In this document: positions 52,759 through 62,230 of the stretch, one piece after another
Numbering within the stretch: the first letter of the stretch is position 1
How the letters are laid out: the number at the start of each line of letters is the position of its first letter
DNA from: Bryobacterales bacterium
GTDB taxonomy: Bacteria; Acidobacteriota; Terriglobia; Bryobacterales; Bryobacteraceae
Direction: 5' to 3'
DNA length: 64,000 nt
Assembly (NCBI GenBank): GCA_003167495.1
Contig: PMSX01000136.1
Span: forward strand, 1 to 64,000
The notes under the pieces: generated by a model
Seen by the model: only the letters and a program-made list of their open reading frames with translations
Databases searched by the model: none
What the model was told of the DNA's origin: nothing
Made by a program: the position numbers and the translations under genes

Positions 52759-55700
52759 CTAAAAGCTTAACCGCAGAACAAACTGAATCTGGCGCGGGTC
52801 TTTGGCGGAAAAAATCTTGCCAAACGTCAGCGTTTGGTCGACGATGGCGTCGGGTTGATTGAAATTGGCTCGGTTCAGCATGTTAAACGATTGTGCTTCG
52901 GCAACCAGCCGCACTCCCTCGCGAAGTGTGAAATTCCGGCGTAGCGAAAAATCTACTGTCGCCAGCCCGGGGCCGCGCAAGATGTTTCGGCCCGCGTTTC
53001 CCCACGTGTACGGAGCAGGGATCGCGAAAGCATTCACATTGAACCACTCCTGAGGACTCGGATTGGCGAGTCCGGGACTACCAACCACATTGGGCCGATC
53101 CTCGCCGAAGTTACCTCCCGTATTGCCTGTGTTGCTGTTGTCGTACGAAAGCGATGGAGTAAACGGTTGACCCGATTCGGCTGTAATCAGGCTGCTCACT
53201 TCAAAGTTGCGAGTCCAGCGCTCAGCACCCGGAATTCGGTAGATAAAGGCTACCGTTCCACGATTTGGCATGTCGTAACTTGAGAGCGCGTGCTCAAGTG
53301 CGTAGTTGTGACTGTCTTGCGGAAAGTTCTGGTCGGACGATGTAGGGAGAAACGCTGACGTGTCGTCCATCGATTTTGAAAACGTATAAGCTGCAATCAT
53401 CGTTAGACGGCTGGAAATATGGCGATTGAAAGAGAACTGCAACGACTCGTATTCGGAGTCGCCTCCACTCTCGGTCATCAAAATATTGCTATAGGCCGGA
53501 TAAGGAGCGCGCGAAGCGATGGGAGTTGCTCCAGGAAACGGTTGATTGATATCGAGAGATCTAGGGAGGTGAGTCCCTTTGGCTCCAACGTAAGCGAGAG
53601 TGAAAACTCCCAGCTTCGAAACCTCGTGTTGTAGGTTGAAGTTCCAATCCTGTGCGTAAGCCGGCTTAAAGTTCGGGTCGACGAAGCTGAGTGCTGCCGG
53701 CGGAACAAATCCATTCGAAGCTGCGAAAGGATTGGCCAAGGTAATCAGTGACGTTGCGGACGGGAAATAAACGGAGGTTGTGAAGAACGGTGGATTGAAA
53801 TAAAACGCCGAATTCACCACGAACATGCCCGAATCGTAGTAAGTTCCATATCCTCCACGAACCACGGTATGTTCAGTCGGCGCCCAAGCAAACCCTACGC
53901 GCGGTTGGAAACTCCCAGTTTGAGACTGTATCCCCGAGCGTGGGATGCCATCTGTCCCGACCTGAACGGTCGTACCCGTCGCGAAGTCGAAAGTGGCCAT
54001 CCGATTCGTTGGGTCGGTAGGAGGACTATCGTATTCGTAGCGAAGCCCTAGATTTAGTGTGAGCCGGCGATTAACTTTCCAATCGTCTTGGATGTAACCG
54101 CTCCAAGACTTCGAGCGCATCGTCTGAGGTCCTGTGTACTGTGACTTGATACTGAGCGTCGGTAGACCTAGAAGCAGATCGCCGATGCCCGATCCCGAGA
54201 GCGCTCCCGTAAAATCAACTTGTCCGCGGGCGTACACCTCGATATATCCATTTAGTTGTAGATCGCGTAGTCCGCCGCCGATCTTGATACTGTGCGCTCC
54301 ACGGATTAGCGTCAAATTATCGCCCAGCTGATAAGTATTGTCGGCTCGGTCGATGGGCAGGGAAGCAACGTCACCCACTCGTGAATAACCACTGACTGAG
54401 ATGCCAGGATATCCGTAATCTCGCGGGACCGTGGGCATATAAGTCACGCCCCAGAGCGTATTGACATCGGTGCGATAGTTCTGTGCAAGAATCTCCCGGA
54501 TCGTCCGATTGAAACCAACGATCAGAGAATTGACACTGCGCGGCCCAAACGTTTTCTCATAATTGATCAGGGCATTGTGACCACGATCAAACACATAATC
54601 GCCAAAACCTGGAAGCTCTGTTTGATTTTCGGCAAAGGGTTCAAAAAGATTTTGCCGCCCGTAACTGTAACGCAGCGTCAATTGCGAAGAGTCAGACAGC
54701 CTCTGGTCAAGCCTGATCAAACCTTCGTTTTGTTGGTCTGTACCGATAGGGTTCGAAAGGTAGTTACCTGAGCTGCCCGGAAGATTCGGCTCGGGGAACA
54801 TTGCCAGCACGTCCGCCGCGTAAGGAGAAATGCGCGACGTCGGAATAACTCCGTTGGGAAACGGCAAGCCAGTGAACGGATCATTGGCGCCTCCCACGGA
54901 GGAGAGATTCCCGCCGCGGACTGCGGGCGTGGGGACGGTTCCTAGTTGAGTCAGTCCCTCATCTTCCTGCAATCCTTCATAATTGGCATAAAAAAAAGTC
55001 GAATTTAGTAACAGCGGACCTCCGACTCCTCCCCCGAATTGATTCCGAATAAACTGTGGTTTATCGGGCCCATCGAAGAAATTGCGCGCGTCAAAATCGC
55101 GATTTCGCAGATAGTCATAGACTGTCCCGTGAAATTGGTTGCTGCCGCTTCTAGTTACGATGTTTACTTGGCCGGCCGAAGCTACGCCGTACTCCGCGCT
55201 GTAACTGCTGGTCGAAGTCTTGAATTCCTGGATTGCGTCGACGGAGGGCTGAAGACTATAGCCGCGCGTGTCGGAGTCGTTATTGTCCACGCCATCCAAA
55301 AGAAAATTGTTGTTCTCTTCTCGTCCGCCGTTGGCGTTCATTGCAAAATCCCCACGCGTTGAAAGTTGCGATCCCTCAACGGGAGGTGCGACGCCTGGAA
55401 GCAGAAACGCCAGTTGTAAGAAGTCGCGTTCGTTGAGCGGCAAACCGTCGATCAACTCCTGCGTCAGCACTTGGCCGATTTCGCTGGAATCGGTACTCAG
55501 GGCCGGAATCGGTGCATTCACCACAATTCGTTCGCCCCGTCTGGCGAGTCTGGTTTGCAGATTGAGATGCACGCGCTCGTCCACCTCGACCAGAACCGCC
55601 TCCACACTCAACGGGGCGAAACCCCGCAAGTTCACGCTCAAGCGGTAATCTGCGGGCGCTAAACTGTCGAAGTCGTAGAAGCCGCTCTTGTCCGTTGTCG

Positions 55701-55860
55701 TATTCCTCGTCACTGCGTGGTTTTCGCTCTCCAGTGTGACGGTAGCGTTTGGAATCGCTCTGTCGGACGGATCAAGCAAATAGCCCGACACCGACCCGGT
55801 ATTTACTTGCGCGTTCGCCAAAATGGCAAAAAAAAGGATAATAAACGCAGTACGAAGCAT
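52759..55860 (-). CDS. Oar-like TonB-dependent outer-membrane receptor (divergent type)
   Basis: The 1033-residue receptor has a signal peptide (MLRTAFIILFFAILANAQ), a carboxypeptidase-regulatory domain (VSGYLLDPSDRAIPNATVTL, about 24-100), a plug (DGLPLNERDFLQLAFLLPGV; FKTSTSSYSAEYGVASAGQV) and a large barrel ending FVLRLSF. It is shorter than, and only distantly related to, the other two receptors here, sharing the TRSGSNQFHGTVYDYLRNRD motif. The substrate is unknown. A perfect palindrome at 55959 lies about 100 bases upstream of its start. The sensor kinase gene lies upstream on the same strand, so read-through expression is possible. Confidence 0.93.
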   Translation of the reverse strand: MLRTAFIILFFAILANAQVNTGSVSGYLLDPSDRAIPNATVTLESENHAVTRNTTTDKSGFYDFDSLAPADYRLSVNLRGFAPLSVEAVLVEVDERVHLNLQTRLARRGERIVVNAPIPALSTDSSEIGQVLTQELIDGLPLNERDFLQLAFLLPGVAPPVEGSQLSTRGDFAMNANGGREENNNFLLDGVDNNDSDTRGYSLQPSVDAIQEFKTSTSSYSAEYGVASAGQVNIVTRSGSNQFHGTVYDYLRNRDFDARNFFDGPDKPQFIRNQFGGGVGGPLLLNSTFFYANYEGLQEDEGLTQLGTVPTPAVRGGNLSSVGGANDPFTGLPFPNGVIPTSRISPYAADVLAMFPEPNLPGSSGNYLSNPIGTDQQNEGLIRLDQRLSDSSQLTLRYSYGRQNLFEPFAENQTELPGFGDYVFDRGHNALINYEKTFGPRSVNSLIVGFNRTIREILAQNYRTDVNTLWGVTYMPTVPRDYGYPGISVSGYSRVGDVASLPIDRADNTYQLGDNLTLIRGAHSIKIGGGLRDLQLNGYIEVYARGQVDFTGALSGSGIGDLLLGLPTLSIKSQYTGPQTMRSKSWSGYIQDDWKVNRRLTLNLGLRYEYDSPPTDPTNRMATFDFATGTTVQVGTDGIPRSGIQSQTGSFQPRVGFAWAPTEHTVVRGGYGTYYDSGMFVVNSAFYFNPPFFTTSVYFPSATSLITLANPFAASNGFVPPAALSFVDPNFKPAYAQDWNFNLQHEVSKLGVFTLAYVGAKGTHLPRSLDINQPFPGATPIASRAPYPAYSNILMTESGGDSEYESLQFSFNRHISSRLTMIAAYTFSKSMDDTSAFLPTSSDQNFPQDSHNYALEHALSSYDMPNRGTVAFIYRIPGAERWTRNFEVSSLITAESGQPFTPSLSYDNSNTGNTGGNFGEDRPNVVGSPGLANPSPQEWFNVNAFAIPAPYTWGNAGRNILRGPGLATVDFSLRRNFTLREGVRLVAEAQSFNMLNRANFNQPDAIVDQTLTFGKIFSAKDPRQIQFVLRLSF

Positions 55861-55958
55861 ACTTTATCACTGGATTACAGTTGAATCGACCCGCCAAAGA
55901 AGAAAATGATTTGCTCAGAATAGCACGCAACATGACCGCTCCGCCTGAATTCACCAGA

Positions 55959-55971
55959 TAGTACTGTACTA
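55959..55971. promoter_or_regulatory. Perfect palindrome, candidate operator
   Basis: TAGTAC-T-GTACTA is a perfect 13-base palindrome at 55959-55971. It lies in the 192-base gap between the end of the sensor kinase gene and the start of the receptor at 55860 (minus strand), about 100 bases before that start. The size and symmetry fit a dimeric regulator site; no regulator can be named. Confidence 0.4.
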
Positions 55972-56052
55972 GTAAAAAACTCTTGGGAGCGACAAATCAC
56001 CGCCAATCCCGCAGGCCCTCCGCCGGACAATCCGAAGTGCCGGAAGCATCGA

Positions 56053-57516
56053 TCAAACGTCGGCTTCGCCCGAGACGGGCAGCGTCAGCGAAACCGTTGT
56101 TCCCTCACCGACTTGGCTTTCGATTTTGACGTCTCCACCATGGAGGAAAACAATCTGGCGCACGATTGACAGACCCAACCCGGTACCGCCTGAATTTCGC
56201 GTCCGCGCCGGGTCGGCTCTGTAGAAGCGGTCGAATACTTTTAGTAACGCTTCCGAAGGAATGCCGCTTCCCGTGTCCTTAACCTCGATCCGGAGGTGCT
56301 GCGATTGCTTGGCGGCGTTGAGCGACACCGCGCCGCCGGCAGCAGTGTGAGCGAGAGCGTTCGAAACTAGGTTGCCCAGAGCTCGCTGTAGCAATGGACC
56401 ATCGACTTGGGCCGCCACTGCGCCGTCGCAATGGAGATGCAACGTTATACCGGATTCCAAAGCGCTCGCTTCATAGTAGTCGCGCACGGCCGACAATAAA
56501 GCGCAGATGTCCTGTTGTTTTTTCTTGAGATGATCGCCGGGACTCTCAGAGCGAGCGAGAAACAACAGAGACTCGATCAGTTCCGAAAGCCGCACGGACT
56601 CTTCCAGGCACGCGCCCAGAGCATCGCTGTATTCTTCCCCTGTACGTGGCCGCGCCAGCGCCACCTCCGCTTCGCCCCGAATGTTGTTCACTGGCGTGCG
56701 CAGCTCATGCGCAATGTCGGCCGAGAAGCGAGAAAGCCGGACGAATGAATCTTCCAGTCTTTGCAGCATGGCATTGAACGAGTTGGCGAGGGTCGCAATT
56801 TCGAGCGGATAACTCTGCACCTGAATACGCGCACTTAGCGTGCTGGAGCTGATATGACTCGCCGTTTCCGAGACCTCACGAAGCGGTCTCGTGCCCCACT
56901 TTGCGCTGGCAATTCCCATCCGGGGGCAGAGAATCGCCGCAATGGCAAGAACGCCCCAAATCCAAATCCGATGCTGCGACAATACTTCGACTTCCTGAGA
57001 AAGGTCCATTGTCAGCTGGATCGTCCACAAATCGAGTCCCGCTGAACCGCGCGACACTTTAGTCACAACGGCCCGATACGGTTTTCCGCTCGACGCTTTC
57101 AGCCAGAAAATATTTCCGTTTTGCCCTGCTGCCTCTTGGGCAATCCGGCCGGTACTCATCTCTTGATCCATTCCCGGAGTTGTGAACAAGGCATGGCCCT
57201 TGTCGTCAAGCACACGTATATAAAACTTCTGGTATCGGCGGACCGCGGAATCAACCTCCACCTCTTCGCGTAGCGCACGCGAGTCGTTGGAACGGGCTTG
57301 AATGAGCGCGCGGCAGACATCGAGTTCGTCGGCCAGAATCTGCTCGGACAATTTCTTGAGATTCGAGGCAAGCCCGAAGTACAGCAGGCTGGTTATAATG
57401 GCGACGATCGCGAAAGATGCCACCGTGTAGCCGGTCGCAAGCAAAAGAGCCAGCGATGGAGCCTGTGGCGGACTGCCTCGCCTACGCGCAATCCTACTCA
57501 GGATTCGCCAGAACAT
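56053..57516 (-). CDS. Sensor histidine kinase, CusS-like heavy-metal sensor type
   Basis: The 487-residue membrane kinase has a first helix near 28-50 (TGYTVASFAIVAIITSLLYF), a periplasmic domain of about 125 residues, a second helix near 180-195, a HAMP linker, and HisKA with the phospho-acceptor His in FSADIAHELRTPVNNIRGE (about residue 270). The ATPase domain shows LVSNALAHTA (N box), DTGSGIP (G1) and GGTGLGLSIV (G2). The layout matches CusS-type kinases. It partners with the response regulator whose gene overlaps its start by 23 bases; the ligand is not shown by sequence. Confidence 0.94.
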   Translation of the reverse strand: MFWRILSRIARRRGSPPQAPSLALLLATGYTVASFAIVAIITSLLYFGLASNLKKLSEQILADELDVCRALIQARSNDSRALREEVEVDSAVRRYQKFYIRVLDDKGHALFTTPGMDQEMSTGRIAQEAAGQNGNIFWLKASSGKPYRAVVTKVSRGSAGLDLWTIQLTMDLSQEVEVLSQHRIWIWGVLAIAAILCPRMGIASAKWGTRPLREVSETASHISSSTLSARIQVQSYPLEIATLANSFNAMLQRLEDSFVRLSRFSADIAHELRTPVNNIRGEAEVALARPRTGEEYSDALGACLEESVRLSELIESLLFLARSESPGDHLKKKQQDICALLSAVRDYYEASALESGITLHLHCDGAVAAQVDGPLLQRALGNLVSNALAHTAAGGAVSLNAAKQSQHLRIEVKDTGSGIPSEALLKVFDRFYRADPARTRNSGGTGLGLSIVRQIVFLHGGDVKIESQVGEGTTVSLTLPVSGEADV

Positions 57517-58168
57517 AACCTACGCCCCGAACAGTGCGGATCAGTTTGCGCGGAAACGGATCATCCACTTTGACTCTCAGCCTGCGTACGCTGACGTCCA
57601 CCACATTTGTGTCGGTCTGCGAACTCAGGTCCCAGACCGACTCCGCAATAAACGTCCGCGTCAGCACCTCGCCGGCTCTTCGAATGAATAGTGAGAGCAG
57701 CGAAAATTCGCGAGCCGTGAGATCGAGCCTTTGCCCAGTGCGGGTTGCTCTGTGCGCGGTGAGGTCGAGTTCCAAATCGCCGACACGGAGTATGACGGCC
57801 TCGCGAAGAGGGGGGCGTCGCAAGATGGTACGCACGCGAGCGAGCAACTCCGAAAACGCAAATGGCTTGACCAAGTAATCATCGGCCCCGAGTTCCAGCC
57901 CCGCGACGCGATCATTGGTCGAGTCGCGCGCGGTCAAAAAAATCACCGGCGTCTGCACCCCAGATTCGCGCATCCACTTCAGGATCTGTAGTCCGTCCAA
58001 GCCTGGCAACATGATGTCCAGCACTACGAGATCATATTTGTTGGCCTGGATCAGCCGCAGACCTTCCAGTCCATCTGCCGCAATATCAACCAAGAAGCCC
58101 GCCTCGCCAAAACCCCGCTTCAGGAAGCCTGCGGTTCTCATTTCGTCTTCAACGACGAGCAATTTCAT
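57494..58168 (-). CDS. OmpR/PhoB-family response regulator
   Basis: The 224-residue protein has a receiver domain with acidic pocket (VVEDE), phospho-acceptor Asp51 (LVVLDIMLPGLDG), Thr and Lys (FLTARD; DDYLVKPFAFSELLARV), and a winged-helix DNA-binding domain (DLTAREFSLLSLFIRRAGEV; VDVSVRRLRVKVDDPFPRKL). It is phosphorylated by the kinase encoded next and should bind direct-repeat sites. The divergent TonB receptor gene has such a repeat in its upstream region (58307-58324), making it a likely target. Confidence 0.95.
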   Translation of the reverse strand: MKLLVVEDEMRTAGFLKRGFGEAGFLVDIAADGLEGLRLIQANKYDLVVLDIMLPGLDGLQILKWMRESGVQTPVIFLTARDSTNDRVAGLELGADDYLVKPFAFSELLARVRTILRRPPLREAVILRVGDLELDLTAHRATRTGQRLDLTAREFSLLSLFIRRAGEVLTRTFIAESVWDLSSQTDTNVVDVSVRRLRVKVDDPFPRKLIRTVRGVGYVLANPE

Positions 58169-58294
58169 ATGGAATGGGAGTTCAACAAAAAACGGCTACA
58201 TACGATTGTAGTCGTTTTGGCAAAAGCGATGACTGCCCTATAGGCAGTACTTCTGTCGTGGGTATAAGTACCATTACTGCAAGATTACGTAATA

Positions 58295-58324
58295 TTGACA
58301 AAAACTTAATCTCCAGGTAATCTC
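58295..58324 (+). promoter_or_regulatory. Candidate promoter with an 11-base-period direct repeat
   Basis: A perfect TTGACA (58295-58300) is followed after 17 bases by TAATCT (58318-58323), a weak -10. The spacer and -10 contain a direct repeat, TAATCTC at 58307-58313 and again at 58318-58324, with an 11-base period, the usual spacing for OmpR-family half-sites. It reads toward the TonB receptor at 58420. A further palindrome CCTATAGG within ACTGC...CAGT sits at 58232-58248. Confidence 0.5.
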
Positions 58325-58419
58325 AACGTACGAATAAATTAGGCTGGCCGCTAAGAGACGCGCAACGGACGAGATTGTCCAAGCGTGCGTTTCGGGAGCG
58401 GCCAAAGGAGGAGTTTCGA

Positions 58420-61400
58420 GTGCAGTCTCGTAGTCAGTACGTGAAAGCAGCAAGCCGATTTTTCTTTCTCGCGTGTTTTTTGGTCCAAGCCGCGTGGAGC
58501 GGAGTCGGAGGAAGCATTTCCGGTAAGGTGACTGACCCACACGAATTGGCGATGGCCGGCGTCACGGTCACTGTCGTCAACACCGCTACCAACGTACGAA
58601 GCAGCACAACTAGCAACTCGGCCGGAATGTATCTATTTCTGGATCTACCGGTTGGAACCTACGATATTGAAGTCGCGGCCGTCAAGTTCAGGACATACCA
58701 GCGAACTCAATTAGTGGTGGAGGTGGATAGCTCCCAGCGTGTGGATATTCAGCTTGAACTCGGCGAACGGAGCGAAGCAGTTATGGTAACTGCGGCGCCA
58801 ACGCATGTGGAAGCCACCGACACGCAAATCGGCGAGGTCATCTCAGGAACGACAATTAACGCGGTACCTTTGAACGGACGCAGTTTCACCGATTTGTTGG
58901 CTCTGCAGCCGGGCGTAGCTCCAACAACGACAATCACCGGCAACTCAATCCAAGCGGCAGGGGCTGCGATCCTCTCGCCTTCCGGAGACCTCAATCCGGG
59001 CACCATTTCGATTAACGGGCAACGCGAATATGCGAACGGATTCACGGTGAACGACTCAGATGTGGTGGAACGTTTCACGATGGGAGCGGCCATCATCCCG
59101 AACCTTGATTCGATCGCGGAATTCCGCGTTCTGACCGGCAACTTCGATGCGCAGTATGGCAATTATGCAGGCGGCCGGATCAAGGTCGTTACGAGATCCG
59201 GAACCAATCAATTTCATGGGTCCGCTTTCGAGTTCTTACGCAACACTGACTTCGATTCGCGCAATTTCTTCTCGCCTCATCGGGCCGTCTATCAGCAGAA
59301 CCAAGTAGGCGGGATGTTCGGCGGACCTATCGTCAAGGATAAGGTCTTTTTCTATTCCGACTACCAGGGAACACGGCTCAATCAAGGCGTTGATACGGGG
59401 TTGATTCAGGTACCATCGGTACTAAACAGGAACGGAAATTTTTCCGATGCCGCAAGCGGACTGACCGGCACGGTTTCGGGCCAATATTGGGCCAGCCAGT
59501 TAGCCGGCAAACTTGGCTACGGTGTATCTCCCGGCGAGCCTTACTACACGCCTGGCTGCACCAATCCGGCGTCGTGCGTGTTTCCGAATGCGATCGTTCC
59601 CTCGCGCGTATGGTCAGGCCCTGCTCAGAAACTGCTTCAATATATTCCATCGCCGAATCTGCCTAACAACTACTTTTCGACATCGGCGGTGGATGAAACT
59701 CTCAGGGACGACAAGGGTGCGATGCGCGTGGACGCAAATACGCGCTTTGGCATGATTGCTGGTTACTATTTCGCCGACGATTACACGCTCAACAATCCAT
59801 ATCCAACGCTCCAAGGCGGAGCGAACGTTCCAGGTTTCAGCGCGCTAAATCTAGGCCGGTCCCAGTTGGCCACGCTGGGAGACGTCAAGAATTTCGGAGC
59901 GAGGAGCGTCAACGAGTTTCACTTTTCGTATGTGCGCGCGGTGAACGATGTGGGCACGCCGCTAGGAACCGTGGGCACAAGTTTGGCCTCGCAGGGATTC
60001 GTCACCGCCACCGGCGCCCCCAGCATCCTCCCGCAACGGCCCAGCATTGTCGGCGTGGAAAACGTGATCTTCAACGACTTCATTATTGGCTCGACCATCA
60101 CCGGTCTCAACCAGACGGATAACACATTTGAATACCGCGACAACTTTTCACACATCGCCGGCGCTCACACATTGACCGTGGGCGGCGAGTTGATGTTCAG
60201 TCAGGTGAACGCAGCGGCGGATATTCAGTCGAACGGCTCGTTTTCGTTTTTTGGCTCGGAAACCGGCGTTGATTTTGCGGACTTCCTCATCGGCGTCCCC
60301 AGTTTCTACAAGCAAGGCGATGCGCAGCCGTTTTACATGCGAAATCACTATGGCGCGCTTTTCGTGCAAGATAGTTGGCGCGTACGGCCGCGTCTCACTT
60401 TCAACTATGGGCTGCGTTGGGATCCCATCATGCCTTGGTACGAGAAATACAACCAGATTCAAACGCTCGTTCCGGGCGAACAATCGGTCGTATATCCGGG
60501 CGCGCCCACCGGCTTGGTTTTTCCAGGCGATCCTGGCGTGGCGCGTTCGCTCGCACCAATGCGCTGGAATAATTTCTCCCCGCGTCTCGGTCTCGCATGG
60601 GTCCCGCGCGGAGAAAGCGGTCTAGCGCGTTTTCTGTTCGGCGATTCGGATAAGACCAGTATTCGCGTCGGCTTTGGGCGATTCTTCTCGGCGATAGAAG
60701 GAGTTTCAGCCGGGGTCATGGCGGGCGACCCTCCCTATGGCACTACCTATTCGAGCCCCGCGCCGCCCCTGTTTTCAAATCCATTCATTACCGCCTCCAC
60801 CGGTGTTAACAATCTGCAGCGGTTCCCCATCCAATTTCCGTCGCTCAACGCTTCTGCCAGTAACCCGGATTCCTCAGTGAACTGGACGCCGTTCCTGCCG
60901 GTCTCCGGTCTGCCAGGCTACAAACCAGACGGCGTCACTCCGTACACAGACCAGTACACGCTCTCCATTCAGCGTCAGTTCGGCAAAGGCACCTTAGCAA
61001 CGGCAAGCTATGTCGGCAGCGAATCGCACCACTTGCTCACTTTAGTGGAAGCCAACCCCGGCAACCCGGCGCTCTGCCTAAGCGTCAGCCAGTTGAGCCA
61101 GGTCGCCTCAGGATCTCCTACCTGCGGACCCTTTGCCGAATCGAATGTTTTCACGACTGTTTCGGGACAAGTCATCAACGGTACGCGCCAGGCATTTGGC
61201 CCGAACTTTGGCAGCGTCGACTGGCTCACGACCATCGGCAATGCCAACTATAACGCGTTACAGCTGAGTGTCCGGCACGTAAGCCGGCGGCTCGAATTAC
61301 AGGCCGGTTACACCTATAGCAAGTCTCTGGACAACTCTTCGAGCATCTCGGAACAGTTGAACCCCACCAACTACCGCGCTACTTATGCGCCATCGGCATT

Positions 61401-61959
61401 TGACTTAAAACACAACTTCGTTGTGAGTTATCGCTATGAACTGCCGTTCGACCAATTATTTCGTGCCCGCAACGCCCTCACCCAGGGGTGGGTACTTTCT
61501 GGCATCGGCCGTTTCTCGACAGGTTTCCCGGTTACGTTTACGAACGCAAGCGACAATTCGCTGCTGGGCACACAACCGAACGGTGTAAACTCATACGGTG
61601 CGGATTTGCCCGATATGGTCGATGGACCGCTCGAAATAAATCACAATCCGCGGAACGGACTGCCTTATTTCAATACTTCGTTGTTCAGTCTGCCGGCTCT
61701 GGGATCGGCCGGCGATGCGCCGCACCGGCTGTTCTATGGACCGGGCTTGGAAAACTTCGATATTGCGCTTTTGAAGAGCGTTAGTTTGGGCGAATCTCGA
61801 TCACTACAGTTCCGCCTGGAAACGTTCAACACATTCAACCACGCGCAGTTTTTCGGTCCGGCTTCCGTGATTGGAGAGATCACCAGTTCGGCGTTCGGCC
61901 AAGTGGTGAGTGCGGACTCGCCTAGGCTGGTGCAACTCGGAGTCAAGCTGATGTTTTGA
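58420..61959 (+). CDS. Oar-like TonB-dependent outer-membrane receptor
   Basis: This 1179-residue receptor is a close paralogue of the one at 17949. It has a signal peptide (AASRFFFLACFLVQAAWSGV), a carboxypeptidase-regulatory domain (ISGKVTDPHELAMAGVTVTV), a plug (AVPLNGRSFTDLLALQPGVA; FRVLTGNFDAQYGNYAGGRI) and a long barrel ending VQLGVKLMF. I chose GTG 58420 because AAAGGAGGAG stands six bases before it, a very strong site; the frame is open to a TTG at 58375. It is transcribed divergently from an OmpR-type two-component system and is probably controlled by it. Confidence 0.93.
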   Translation: MQSRSQYVKAASRFFFLACFLVQAAWSGVGGSISGKVTDPHELAMAGVTVTVVNTATNVRSSTTSNSAGMYLFLDLPVGTYDIEVAAVKFRTYQRTQLVVEVDSSQRVDIQLELGERSEAVMVTAAPTHVEATDTQIGEVISGTTINAVPLNGRSFTDLLALQPGVAPTTTITGNSIQAAGAAILSPSGDLNPGTISINGQREYANGFTVNDSDVVERFTMGAAIIPNLDSIAEFRVLTGNFDAQYGNYAGGRIKVVTRSGTNQFHGSAFEFLRNTDFDSRNFFSPHRAVYQQNQVGGMFGGPIVKDKVFFYSDYQGTRLNQGVDTGLIQVPSVLNRNGNFSDAASGLTGTVSGQYWASQLAGKLGYGVSPGEPYYTPGCTNPASCVFPNAIVPSRVWSGPAQKLLQYIPSPNLPNNYFSTSAVDETLRDDKGAMRVDANTRFGMIAGYYFADDYTLNNPYPTLQGGANVPGFSALNLGRSQLATLGDVKNFGARSVNEFHFSYVRAVNDVGTPLGTVGTSLASQGFVTATGAPSILPQRPSIVGVENVIFNDFIIGSTITGLNQTDNTFEYRDNFSHIAGAHTLTVGGELMFSQVNAAADIQSNGSFSFFGSETGVDFADFLIGVPSFYKQGDAQPFYMRNHYGALFVQDSWRVRPRLTFNYGLRWDPIMPWYEKYNQIQTLVPGEQSVVYPGAPTGLVFPGDPGVARSLAPMRWNNFSPRLGLAWVPRGESGLARFLFGDSDKTSIRVGFGRFFSAIEGVSAGVMAGDPPYGTTYSSPAPPLFSNPFITASTGVNNLQRFPIQFPSLNASASNPDSSVNWTPFLPVSGLPGYKPDGVTPYTDQYTLSIQRQFGKGTLATASYVGSESHHLLTLVEANPGNPALCLSVSQLSQVASGSPTCGPFAESNVFTTVSGQVINGTRQAFGPNFGSVDWLTTIGNANYNALQLSVRHVSRRLELQAGYTYSKSLDNSSSISEQLNPTNYRATYAPSAFDLKHNFVVSYRYELPFDQLFRARNALTQGWVLSGIGRFSTGFPVTFTNASDNSLLGTQPNGVNSYGADLPDMVDGPLEINHNPRNGLPYFNTSLFSLPALGSAGDAPHRLFYGPGLENFDIALLKSVSLGESRSLQFRLETFNTFNHAQFFGPASVIGEITSSAFGQVVSADSPRLVQLGVKLMF

Positions 61960-62066
61960 GCAAGATAGCGCGATTCTCCAAGAGGAATCCACTGAGCATC
62001 ATCCGCCTTTGAGTCGACCCAACTCATCAAGCCACCCACCTCCCGAGGGGGTGTCTTTAGCCCGAA

Positions 62067-62097
62067 TAAACGTACTAAAGTAAACGTACCAGTACGT
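62067..62097. promoter_or_regulatory. Cluster of CGTAC motifs, candidate operator
   Basis: TAAACGTAC occurs at 62067-62075 and again at 62081-62089 (14-base period). The second copy also forms an inverted repeat, ACGTAC-CA-GTACGT, at 62084-62097. It lies 134 bases before the tiny ORF at 62231 and upstream of TTGACT (62112) and TATACT (62141), which are too far apart to be one promoter. It is probably a regulatory site for the PEP-CTERM genes downstream. Confidence 0.35.
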
Positions 62098-62230
62098 CAA
62101 GGACTACTAAATTGACTGGACGAACGGCCTATCTCAGTCCTATACTCACTGGTGTCTTCCTTTTATATAAATGTTCCGCGGGGTCCTAGGGGATTCAAGA
62201 TGAAGACAGAGTATTTTCGGAGGAAAAATT

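Noticed and set aside
58375-58419. TTG start for the receptor 15 codons upstream
   Set aside because: GTG 58420 has a near-perfect ribosome binding site at ideal spacing and gives a normal signal peptide.
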